NCBI GenBank assembly: GCA_030068075.1 | Contig: CM057841.1 | Location: forward strand, 4,090,565 to 4,154,564 | Length of the DNA: 64,000 nt | Direction: 5' to 3' | DNA from: Paguma larvata | Lineage: Eukaryota > Chordata > Mammalia > Carnivora > Viverridae | Part shown: piece after piece, positions 27,241 to 36,883 of the stretch | Position numbering within the stretch: position 1 is the first letter of the stretch | How the letters are laid out: every line of letters starts with the position of its first letter | Position numbers and translations under genes: made by a program | Notes under the pieces: model-generated | Databases searched by the model: none | What the model saw: the letters and a program-made list of their open reading frames with translations, nothing else | Told to the model about the DNA's origin: nothing

Positions 27241-27449
27241 GGACTCACCTCTTCTCCTCTGGCCCCAGGTCTTGTCCCGCCAGCAGTTCTGAAGTTCTGA
27301 AGCGGGAGCTCCCAGGAGGAGCTTTTATTAGAGCTACTCCCCACCCACCTCGCCCACACCCTCCCCTCTAATCCAGTCAGAATTGGATTGAGTTCTGGCG
27401 TTAGTGGGACTTTTCTATCAGGCAGAGAGGCTACCATCAACAAAGGAGG

Positions 27450-27553
27450 TAATTGTATCTTCAGAGGGTTACTTTTAACCAGATATGACATAGTGTTGCC
27501 AAGGATCGTTCTGGAAGAATGTTGTCTATTTCCTCTGTGGGGGATAATAATTG
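27450..27553 (-). promoter_or_regulatory. Two TAATTG NOBOX-type elements upstream of RFPL4A
   Basis: TAATTG occurs at 27450-27455 and 27548-27553, about 150 and 250 bp upstream of the inferred RFPL4A start. TAATTG is the published NOBOX-binding core, and Rfpl4 expression is reported to fall in Nobox-null mouse ovaries. Binding here is inference. Confidence 0.35.
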
Positions 27554-27787
27554 GAATCAGGTTCACATTTTTTTTAAAGCTGCGTCGTCTTTATAAATCC
27601 CTGTGAATGAACGAGGCGAGTTTCAAATAGTTTTCATCATGGAGGTGAATTCCCCCACTTTGGTCCAGAGAATTGGTTAAGCCCACCCCTAAGTCTCTCC
27701 TAAAATGGCACAACTAGGTCACGGTCACTTCTTCACAAGTGTTTTCTCCGAAAACGTGAGGACCCTCGCTTAGAAGTTCCATAAGCA

Positions 27788-28004
27788 GGGGCACCTGGGC
27801 GGCTCAGTTGGTTAAGCGTCCGACTTTTGCTCAGGTCGTGATCTCAAGTTTGTGAGTTTGAGCCCCCATGTCGGGGTCTGTGCTGACAGCTCAGAGCCTG
27901 CAGCCTGCTTCCGATTCTGTGTCCCCCCCCCCCCGCCCCTCCCCTGCTCACACTCTGTCTCTGTCTCTCTCTTTCTCAAAAATAAATAAATATTAAAAAA
28001 AAAA
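27788..28004 (+). mobile_element. SINEC, plus
   Basis: Starts GGGGCACCTGGGCGGCTCAG and ends in an AATAAATAAATATTAAAAAA tail. An internal C-run replaces the usual CTCTCTGCCCC. Confidence 0.92.
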
Positions 28005-28553
28005 GTTGGGTAAACAAACCCCAAAGCTGATGCCTGATGATGAGTCAGCCCGGAAGCTCAGAAGGTCCAGTATCATGTTTGTTACGGAAGCAAAGATTGA
28101 AGGTGTTTTACGATGTTACCATTTTCCTTCCATCACAACACGGATGAGATACCTAGGAGACATTTCTTTGCAAACGTGCAAAAGCAGTTCCTCCCGGTTT
28201 AGAGGATGGAAGGGGCAGGGTGAGAACGTGGGGGACAGCGGGGGGTGGGAGGGGGTCAGATTGTGTCGAAGTGATTGTGTTAAGTATTGTTCAGTTACTC
28301 ATTTCCACAGAAACCCTTGCTGGCACTTGCTGGGCGTCCCTGTCACTTGTCATGGAAACGGAGGCACGTTCCCCAGCTGGCCTTTGCCGTCCCTGCTTTC
28401 CCGCCTTCTGCGTTCTCAACCCTCGCCTCCTCCCTGTTGTCCCTCCTGTGACCCAGCCTGAGGGAGACCGGTGTGGACTGGGGGTGGGGGGAGGGGGCAG
28501 CGAGGCCCCTGTGTCTGCTCTTCTTCTTCTCCTCACAAGATATTCGGCATTAT

Positions 28554-29799
28554 GAGTGGTGTAAGAAAGTGGTCTAGTTTCATTCTTTTGCATGTTGCTG
28601 TCCAATTACACCACTCACAAAAATAAATTCTAAATGGATAAAAGATCTGAATGTGAGACAGGAAACCGTCAAAATCCTAGAGGAGAAAACAGGAAAAGCC
28701 TCTTTGACCTAAGACGCACAAATTTCTTACTCGACACGTCTCCAAAGGCAAGAGAATTAAAAGCAAGATGAACTATTGGACTCATCAAGATAAAAAGCTA
28801 CTGCACGACAAAAGAAACAACCAACAAAACGAATAGGCAACCAACGGAATGGGAAAAGATCATCGCAAATGACATATCGGATAAAGGACTAATATCTAAA
28901 ATTTATAAAGAACTTACCAAACTCCAAACCCGAAAAACAAACAACCCAGTGAAGAAATGGGCGGAAGATATGAATAGACACTTCTCCAAAGGGGACATTC
29001 AGATGGCCAACAGACACATGAAACGATGCTCAATGTCACTCAGCATCAGGGAAATACAAATCAAAACTACACTGAGATACCACCTCACACCAGTCAGAGT
29101 GGCTAAAATGAACAAATCAGGAAACTATAGATGCTGGCGAGGATGTGGAGAAGTAGGCACCCTCCTACACTGTTGGTGGGAATGCAAACTGGTGCAGCCA
29201 CTCTGGAAAACGGTGTGGAGGTTCCTCAAAAAAATGAAAATAGAGCTACCCTATGACCCAGCAATAGCCCTGCTAGGAATCTACCCAAGAGACACAGGAA
29301 TGCTGATGCATAGGAGCACGTGTACCCCAATGTTCATAGCAGCACTTTCGACAATAGCCAAAACATGGAAAGAGACCAAGTGCCCATCAACTGACGAATG
29401 GATAAAGAAGTTATGGTACTTATATACAATGGACTACTACGTGGCAATGAGAAAAAATGAAATCTGGCCATGTGTAGCAACATGGATGGAACTGGAGGGT
29501 ATTATGTTAAGTGAAATAAGTCAGTCAGAAAAAGACAGATACCATATGTTTCCACGAATAGGTGGACTTTGTGAAACTAAGCAAAAACCAGGGGGAGGGG
29601 AAGAGGGGAAAGAAAAAAAAGACACAGAGAGGGAGGGAGATAAAACATAAGAGACTCTCAAAGACTAAGAAAAAACTGAGGGTAAGGGGGATGAGGGAGG
29701 GGGGAGGGGGTGATGGGCATTAAAAAGGGCACATGTTGGGATGAACACTGGGTGTTATATGTAAACCAATTTGAAAATAAACTATTATAACAAAAAAAA
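28554..29799 (+). mobile_element. 5'-truncated LINE-1 with 5' inversion
   Basis: The plus part, from about 28606 to the poly(A) at 29791-29800, matches the 3' end of ORF2 (zinc-knuckle [18 protein letters not shown], then [10 protein letters not shown] and [20 protein letters not shown]) and the 3'UTR. The 28554-28606 segment is the same ORF2 region in reverse complement. The whole is flanked by 17-bp direct repeats with two mismatches (28537-28553 and 29800-29816). Single-base deletions break the frame near 28710-28785. An open stretch of 233 codons remains at 28949-29650. It is very close in sequence to the full-length L1 at 57877, so probably young. Confidence 0.93.
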
Positions 29800-29816
29800 A
29801 AGATACTCGACATTAT

Positions 29817-30660
29817 TGACATTATCTTGTCTCTTTTTCTTAGACTTTTGGGGAAAAGAAATCTCTGCAATCCTAACTTGTGGTCGAGCGGTCGGTTAGG
29901 GGGATGATTCACGATAGTTAGCACGAGCCATTAACTCAGTCCTGGTTCCAGAGCCAGGAAGGATTCCTGTGGCAAGGCTTTCTCAACCACAGACCAGGGC
30001 GGGCCAGATGGAGTGGACCGGGGGCATCTGGGCCCCGGGGTCTGCCCATCTGTGGAAGGACCTCCTGCTCTGCCCAGTGGAGAGAACCCTGCCCTGGGCC
30101 CGGAAACTCGCCCGGGCATCCCCCGTGGCTGAGGGGTGTGCCCTGCGTGCGTCCCCTCCAGATTCCAGTGAAGCACGCGAGACTGCGGTGTTGTGTTCTG
30201 CGCCCTGGACTTTGCCGGGTTCGCCTCGGACGCCATGGGGGAGGTGGGGACCAGCCATGAGTGGGATCCGGGCCTTTGCATATACTGTTTCCCCATGTGT
30301 GAAAGTCAGCGCGTCTTCAGGAGTTGGACTCTAGGCCTGGATGGGGACCCCAACCTGCCCCTGGTGAGGCTTCTCCTTTGGAAACCATTATTTTATTTCA
30401 ACATTAGCAATGGATCTCATACCTTCACCTTGACCACAGTTTCTGCTCCTGAGGAGATAGAAGTCCAGGTTGTCAGAGGAACAACACAGTTGCTAAGTAA
30501 TCACGTTGTACTGTGGTCCAGAGTAAGAGGAGATGGAATTTCACTGCACGTTATCTCCTCGTGTGAGATCTCCCCCTCCCCCTCCAATCGCCCGCATTCC
30601 AGCCAATCACCGGCTAGAGAACATAACTCCCTTATTGTCATCTGTCTTTAATGCACATTA
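29817..30660. other. Spacer with possible SPRY relic
   Basis: No intact gene. On the plus strand, 30380-30460 translates to a stretch ending FYFNISNGSHTFTLTTVSAPE, reminiscent of the SPRY VSFYDVSDGAHVFTFTRIPA segment of RFPL4A. The similarity is short and the upstream part is not recognisable. Confidence 0.25.
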
Positions 30661-30664
30661 AAAA

Positions 30665-30876
30665 GAAAAAAAAATTAGTGTTTATTTAGTTTTGAGAAAG
30701 AGAGAGAGAGAGAGATAGGCAGACAGAGCATGAGCAGGGGAAGAGCAGAGAGAGAGGGAGACACAGAATCCAAAGCAGGCTCCAGGCTCTGTGCTGATGT
30801 GGGGCTTGAACTCACGAACCATGAGATCATGACCTGAGCTGAAGTCTGATGCTTAACTGAGCCACTCAGGTGCCCC
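30665..30876 (-). mobile_element. SINEC, minus
   Basis: T/A-rich start, GAGAGAGAGAG tract, ends GAGCCACTCAGGTGCCCC. Some internal deletion in the B-box region. Confidence 0.88.
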
Positions 30877-30962
30877 TACTGCGCATTTAAAGTTAAAAAA
30901 AAAATGTAAACTGTGTAAAAAAATCCTTTAAAATATTTTTGAAATTAATAAAGATGAGTCAT

Positions 30963-31165
30963 GGGGCGCCTGGGGGGTTCTGTCGGTTAAGTGCCCGACT
31001 TCAGCTCAGCTCATGATCTCACAGCTCATGGGTTCAGGCCCCGCGTCGGGCTCTGTGCTGAAATCTCAGAGCCTGGAGCCTGCTTCGGATTCTGTGTCTC
31101 CCTATCTCTCTGCCCCTTCCCTGCCCCCCCCCCTCAAAAATAAATAAACGTTAAAAAACTTTTTT
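30963..31165 (+). mobile_element. SINEC, plus
   Basis: Starts GGGGCGCCTGGGGGGTTC and ends AATAAATAAACGTTAAAAA. Confidence 0.9.
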
Positions 31166-31185
31166 TAAATTTAAATATATTTTGG

Positions 31186-31380
31186 GGGGCACCTGATGGC
31201 TCCGTTGGTTAAGCATCTGACTCTTGATTTCCACTCAGGTCATGATCTCACGGTTCTCGAGATCGAGCCCCGCCTTAGACTACATGCTGACAGCGTGAGG
31301 CTGCTTGGGGGTCTTCCTCCCTCTCTCTTTACCCCTCCCCCACTCAAAACAAGTAAATAAAAACAAAAACCTTTAAATAT
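31186..31380 (+). mobile_element. Older SINEC subfamily copy, plus
   Basis: Starts GGGGGGCACCTGATGGCTCC, has GACTCTTGATTTC in the middle and ends in an A-rich AAGTAAATAAAAAC tail, as in the older Can-SINE type. Confidence 0.8.
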
Positions 31381-32080
31381 ATTTTATTTTGAACATTATT
31401 TATGGCAAAAAAACCAAAGGAAGTTTCTCATTGACCTTACAAGTCATCCCCAATAGTTTCTCGTTTGTTTAATGAACTTCTAAAAATAAATTTCTGCAAA
31501 CATAAAGAAAAATTTGTCTGAGGAAATGATTTTGTTCACTGATGAGCCTTTAGAGAATCTTCTGAGTAGGCTTTATTCATTTCCTTTATCTGAATATGAG
31601 AAGACATTTTATCACTTTAGTTATCAAAAGGGCTTATAACTACGTAAGTTTGTTACATGGGGGTGGGACACGATTTCTCAATTCTCACCCACAGACTTAG
31701 TAGGTGTGGTCCGAGTAATATAATCTCTGCCTGGATGGGAAATTCTAACTTCTGCCCGGATGAAATAAAAATAACCTGGATCAGAGAGGCATGGTTGGTG
31801 TGCGGAAGGGGTGAGGGTAGGAGAGAAAGTTCCAATGGAAGGGAAGAGGTTTGTGCATTTCCCACCAGAAGGGGGCGTCCTGTATAACCGTTGGAGGCCC
31901 CGCAGAACGCAGCAGCCACCAGGAGAGGTGAACCTGGAACCCAACAACGGCTTTGCCTTGGAACTTCTGCAGAGTTCTAGAAAGGATGGCTTGAGACAGC
32001 TAGAGGGAGAGAATTTACTCGTTCATTCATTAAGCTGTTACTGGCAGAGCTTTGGCTGTCTGCCTGGCAATGTGTACACA
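31381..32080. other. Spacer without a supported gene
   Basis: AT-rich to 31660, then mixed. A CTCF-like CCAGAAGGGGGC (31865-31876, one mismatch to the core) and a TATAA (about 31883) are present but unsupported by anything else. Confidence 0.35.
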
Positions 32081-32081
32081 C

Positions 32082-32288
32082 TTTTTAAAAAATGCTTATT
32101 TATTTAATTTTGAGAGACAGAGAGCACTAGTGGGGGAGGTGCAGAGAAAGGGAGACACAGAATCGGAAGTAGGTTCCAGGCTCTAAGCTGTCAGCACGGA
32201 GCCCGACGCTGGGCTCGAACTCACAGACCGTGAGATCATGACCTGAGCTGAAGTCAGATGCTTAACTGACTGAGCCGCCCAGGCACCC
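32082..32288 (-). mobile_element. SINEC, minus
   Basis: Starts TTTTTAAAAAATGCTTATTTATTT and ends GAGCCGCCCAGGCACCC. Confidence 0.9.
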
Positions 32289-32467
32289 GCTACACACTTG
32301 TTACAAGTCAACTCTCCCCTGTAGGAGGGCTGGTAGATTTGTTTTTCAGTACCCAGACTGGAGTCATGCGTTACTTCATTATTTACATAAAATAAAGCAT
32401 AGTCTGGGATACTCCAGAGCAAGGTTGGCCAACACTCTCTGTGAAAGTCCAGAGAGAAGATGTCTTT

Positions 32468-32775
32468 GGGGGCACCTGGGTGGTTCAGTTGGTTGACTGA
32501 GAAGGACAAATACTGCATGACTCCACTTGAATGGGGAATCTAAAATAGACCCATGGTGGCAGAGTAGATTGGCGGTTTCTGAGGGTTGGGGGAAGGGCAC
32601 GTATGGCGTTACTGTTCCCCGGGTATAAACTTGGTTATGCAAGATGAGTGGGTTCAGAGGTGTGCTGGGCAACGTTGCGTCTACAGTCGACGACACCGTG
32701 TCGTATACTGAAGACACGTGTTATGGGTACACGTGTCGTCTTAAGTGTTCTTATCACAGGAATTAAAAGAAAGAC
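32468..32775 (+). repeat. SINE head fragment joined to an old LINE-1 3' fragment
   Basis: 32468-32499 is only the first ~30 bases of a plus SINEC. From 32500, sequence such as AAGGACAAATACTGCATGA and GGGAATCTAAAATAGA is typical of old L1 3' ends. Confidence 0.5.
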
Positions 32776-32779
32776 ACTC

Positions 32780-34170
32780 GTAAGATCTAACTTCTGCCTT
32801 TTCCATCCGTGGCAAGTTATTCAAGAATTCCTCATCTCTAGGTGCTCCCCATTCTAGGTGCTGTGATGGAAGTTTGAGGCATTGCACAAGACCGCTTCCT
32901 TTGGGAAGTTTATGGTATAGCAGAAGTCAGATATTCAGAGCAAGAGCACTGTGGTTACTGGGGAAGAGGACTGCCCACAAGAGCCCAGCGGTTATGTCAT
33001 ACAGGGAGATGCGATTAGGAGTGTCATCGGAATAGCCATCAGTCAGCAGCTGTCAGCAATGCCTGAAGGAAGATTGTCCACACCTGCGGTGGAGAGAACA
33101 CGCCTAAACGGTTTTCTACCACCTCCAGAGTGTAGGTGATCAAGAGTCATGCCAGCCAATGGGGAGGGAGAGATTTTATGGCCAATCAAAGGTCAGCCAC
33201 AGACTTTTTAGTGTGGTTTCCACAGCTTTTCTTTGATGGAGACCAGCCGGGAGTACCAGGGGCCAGACTGGGTGAGGAAGTCTTCTCCTTGATCTTTCTT
33301 TTTTCTTCATTTCCCTCTTTTAGCACTTAGTGTAGGTCTGGCATGCATAAAGTCCCGCCCCTTTGTTTTGGCAAGGATGTACTAATGTGAAAAGCATTGT
33401 AGGTCACAGACAAGTTGTCTATCCCCCGTGTGTTCCAACTCTAAACTACGTGACAGAACGGGACTCTTCCAGGCTGACCCGGGGCCTCCCTGTATTTCTA
33501 AAATGTAATCGGGGACCTGGAGAATCGGAGGACCTCACATATCAGAGAACTTAAGGAGAAAGGGTGAAAACAGAAGCCCAAGGGCTGTTTCTCAGACTTG
33601 GTGGGTCTATCGGTTCTGACTTGTGAGAGTCACACGACCCAGGGAGAGAAACGAAAAACAGAATTTTAGCAAGGGGAAATTATGAAAGAGGGAGGGCAAA
33701 CAGCAGGCAAATTGGGAATTAAGTCTGAGACCTGTTGCTACGGTAAGTGGTTGATTGGTTTCGAACTAATCTTTTGCCATCGGAAGTTCCAGGATGCCCC
33801 AGTTTTACCTAAATGCTGGGTAAGTAGCTTGTTTGGTGGTAACGTCTGCTTTGTATGATCACGGGGGTCGTATCGCAATGGGAGTGAGCGAGGTGGTGTA
33901 ATTGGTGAGGGCAGATCCTGCCAAGGACCGCGGTGGTCACAACACGCCAAGATAACATTTGTGGACCCTAAAGTCAGCCTGATTAGGTCTGAGAGGTTTA
34001 GGATTGTTCCTGCGCATGTCCCCCCATCTTCACAGGGTGACTTAACAGCCAGTATTTGGAGGGGCTTCAGGGAACACTGAATTTTCAGGGGGAAGGTTTT
34101 CAGCTAGAAAAGGAAGGAGAAAGGAATGTTTAGAGGAAAGCTGTAGGACACATGAAGGTGTTTTTAAAAC
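32780..34170. other. Spacer without a supported gene
   Basis: Unique-looking or very diverged sequence with no long open frame and no recognised family. Parts (33000-34050) could be LTR-retroelement relics, but I cannot identify them. Confidence 0.3.
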
Positions 34171-34174
34171 TGTG

Positions 34175-34670
34175 GTAAAAATATTCATGAAAGAAAAGGG
34201 ACTATTTGAACCATTTTCAAGAGCACAGTTTTACGGTATCAAGCTCATTCACACTGCTGTGCTAGCATCACCGCCCTCCAGAACTTTTTCATCCCTGCGA
34301 CTGAGACCACACCCACCCAGTAGTTCCTTTTTTCTCTCCCCTCCCCCACCCCTCTGTTTCCCCTACTGGCTCTATGAATTTGAGAGTCCAGGCCTGTAAT
34401 GTAAGTGGAATCACAAGATATTCGTCCTTTCGGGTCTATCTCCTTTTACTTAGCATGATGCTTTCAAAGCTGATTCATGTTCTAGCATGTGTCAAAACTC
34501 CTTTTATATGGCTGAAGAATGTTCCACAGCACGTATATAACCACATTTTATTTATCCTTTATTTGTTGGGAACGTTTGGGTTTTTTCATTGATGAACGTT
34601 TGGGTTATTTCCACCCCTTGGGTGTTATAAATAATACTGCTATAACCATTGATGTACAACTTAAAATTAA
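34175..34670 (-). repeat. Old LINE-1 ORF2/3' fragment, reverse
   Basis: Resembles the reverse complement of the 3' ORF2 region of old L1s (TTACTTAGCATGATGCTTTC, TGGCTGAAGAATGTTCCACA, ATTTATCCTTTATTTG). Confidence 0.6.
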
Positions 34671-34832
34671 AAAATTTTAGTGCATAAATAAAGCATCTAA
34701 GTCCTCCGATGTAGTATAGCAAGAAGGTATGCCACTCCAAATAAGAAGAAAACCCAAAGATGCTTTAATGTTCCCTCCCCAGTCTTTATTTTCATCTTCT
34801 AGAAAAAGATCATCTGTGATTAAAACAAACTT

Positions 34833-35043
34833 TTTAACATTTATTCATTTTTGAGAGAGAGAGAGAGAGGAAGAGTAAGAGCAAGGGAGGGGCAGAGAGA
34901 GAGAGGGAGACACAGAACCCGAAGTAGGCTCCAGGCTCTGAGCTGTCAGCACAGAGCCTGATGCGGGGCTCGAACTCACGGACCGAGGGATCATGATCTG
35001 ACCTGAAGTTGGATGCTTAACCGACTGAGGCACCCAGGCGCCT
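34833..35043 (-). mobile_element. SINEC, minus
   Basis: Starts TTAACATTTATTCATTTTTGAG and ends GAGGCACCCAGGCGCCT. Confidence 0.9.
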
Positions 35044-35189
35044 CTACTCGAAAGTTTAAAATCACAAGCATACCTCCCATTATCTCACAGTTAGGCAGTA
35101 CTCATCTAGACTCTGGCGTTTTCTTCTTTATCTTTGAAATTAAAGTCATATGCCATCATATTGTATTTTCCCTTAATACTTGGCCAAAT

Positions 35190-35640
35190 CTTTTATACTG
35201 AAGATGCAAATCTGTTTTTCACATCTGGAAAGATTTCTTGCACTAATTCTTTCTTTCCTGCTATTGTTTCTTCTTCTTTCTCTTCCTCCTTTTCTTCTTC
35301 CTCCTCCTCCTCTGGAACATCAATAAGATGGATGTTGGAATTTCTAGAGCAATTAATACTATCTGAACGTTTTATCCTTTGTCTTTGTGATGAGTGCTGT
35401 TTGACATGTACTTCCTCGGGCCCATTGTTGAGATGACTGTCCAGAGTTCCTCCTTTCTGTCCAGGAGCAGCATATATAAGCTGGCATGCCCTGGGATTCA
35501 TCATCTCCTGCGCTTGTTCTGAAATTTGGAATTCTTCCCCCCAGTCGCAGCTCTCTGTTTTCTATCTTGCAGTAGGATTCAGCAAAATTTTCACACACCA
35601 AAGACCTATCTTTAGGCTTTTTCAACTTTTATAGAATTTA
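35190..35640 (-). repeat. LINE-1/HAL1 ORF1-type relic
   Basis: The minus strand encodes a short stretch resembling an L1 ORF1p RRM start: RNSNIHLIDVPEEEEEEE followed by KELVQEIFPDVKNRF (compare [12 protein letters not shown] in ORF1 at 59512). No ORF2-like sequence adjoins it, as expected for HAL1 or a fragment. Confidence 0.4.
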
Positions 35641-36055
35641 AAAAGCTTTGTAACTTAGTCAAGCCAGGCCAGAAACTGTTCTCCTTTAAGGAATGTTTTG
35701 AACTTGAGATAGAAGTTCCCACAATGACACCAAGTCAGAAAGTCAGGTTTTCTTAGAAGTGTCCCCAGAGATACACAGTGGTGGACACAAGGACAGAGCT
35801 ATCCTAACTTCTCCTCCATGGCCCGCCAATCAACCACAATGCTTTATTATGGTTTTAGAGAATTACGCTTCTGCCTGCCAACTGGCTTAGCAGAAACTAC
35901 ATTTTAGTTGCTAGTCCTGAATTCATATGCATGGCTGAGGAATGAAGGGGCGGGATGAAGGAAGTGCCCATCCCAAATGAAGCTTGCCAGATGTGTTTAA
36001 AGCAAGAAATGCAATAATTTTTTAAGTTTATTTTATTTTGTTTTATTTTTATTTT
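35641..36055. other. Spacer upstream of NLRP9
   Basis: No gene, repeat or promoter motif could be identified with confidence. Confidence 0.4.
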
Positions 36056-36458
36056 TAACATTTATTTATTATTGACAGACAGACAGAGCTTGAGCATGGG
36101 AGGGACAGAGAGAGGTGGAGACACAGAATCTAAAGCAGGCTGCAGGCTCTGAGCTATCAGCACAGAGCCCGATGCGGGGCTCGAACCCACAAACCACGAG
36201 ATCACGACCTGAGCCGAAGTCTGATGCTCAACCGACTGAGCCACCCAGGTGCCCCAGAGTTTTTTTGTTTGTTTGTTTGTTTTTTTAGTTTATTTTGAGA
36301 GAGTAAGCGAGCAGGGGAGGGGCAGAGAGAACCCCAAGCAGACTTCATGCTGTCAGAGCAGAGCCTGATGCAGGGCTTGATCTCAGGAACTGTGAGATCA
36401 TGATCTGAGCTGAAATCAAGAGTCTGAAACTTAACCCACTGAGCCACCAGGCGCCCCA
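36056..36458 (-). mobile_element. Two tandem SINECs, minus, just upstream of NLRP9
   Basis: Copy A spans about 36056-36256 and copy B 36257-36458. B starts in a TTTGTTTGTTTG tail and ends GAGCCACCAGGCGCCCC. Only ~145 bp separates copy B from the NLRP9 start codon. Confidence 0.9.
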
Positions 36459-36603
36459 GTAGGATTATCAATAATTTTAAGCCACTCTCAACTGCAGGCT
36501 TATCTCTGTAATCACATCATTTTCCCTCAGGTGCTACTTAGTCTTTGTTTTTGAAGAATTTTTTTCCCTCTGGACATTTCCAAGTTCACAATCCCAGGGC
36601 AAG

Positions 36604-36883
36604 ATGGCCGAATCCTTTTTTTCGGACTTTGGCTTGTTGTGGTACCTGGAGGAGCTCAGAAAGGAAGAGTTCTGGAAATTTAAGGAGCTCCTCAAGCAAG
36701 AGCCTCTGCAACTTGAGCTCAAGCCGATCCCATGGACTGAGTTAAAGAAAGCTTCAAGAGAAGATCTAGCAAAGCTGTTGGGCAAACATTACCCAGGAAA
36801 GCAGGCGTGGGAGCTGACACTGAACCTATTTCTACAGCTTAATCGGCGTGACCTCTGGACAAAGGCTCAGAAAGAGATTGGAA
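36604..36883 (+). CDS. NLRP9: NLRP9 exon 1: pyrin domain
   Basis: Encodes residues 1-93, the six-helix death-fold PYD ([52 protein letters not shown]). The donor is TTGGAA|GTAAGT. Upstream E-boxes CAACTG (36489-36494) and CAGGTG (36528-36533) are candidate FIGLA-type sites; TTTCCCTCAG at 36521-36530 could also be an acceptor for an upstream untranslated exon. Confidence 0.95.

Larger units (their letters stand above)
25838..27297 (-). other. RFPL4A: RFPL4A 5'UTR: inferred noncoding first exon and 5' intron
   Basis: Immediately upstream of the start codon, the minus strand reads CTCCCCCCAG|ACGGCGGCCATGG, a good acceptor with the exon starting at 25846. At 27249/27248 the minus strand has a consensus donor (AGAAGAG|GTGAGTCC). 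About 75 bp upstream of it is a TATA-like TAATAAAAG (27330-27322). This suggests a roughly 50-nt untranslated exon at about 27297-27249 and an intron at 27248-25847. The structure is inferred from splice signals only. Confidence 0.55.

Noticed and set aside
28949..29650. 233-codon open frame taken as a separate gene
   Set aside because: It is the C-terminal piece of LINE-1 ORF2 in a 5'-truncated, frameshifted copy.
31860..31920. CTCF site and TATA promoter in the spacer
   Set aside because: One mismatch in the CTCF core and an isolated TATAA without a linked exon; too weak to claim.
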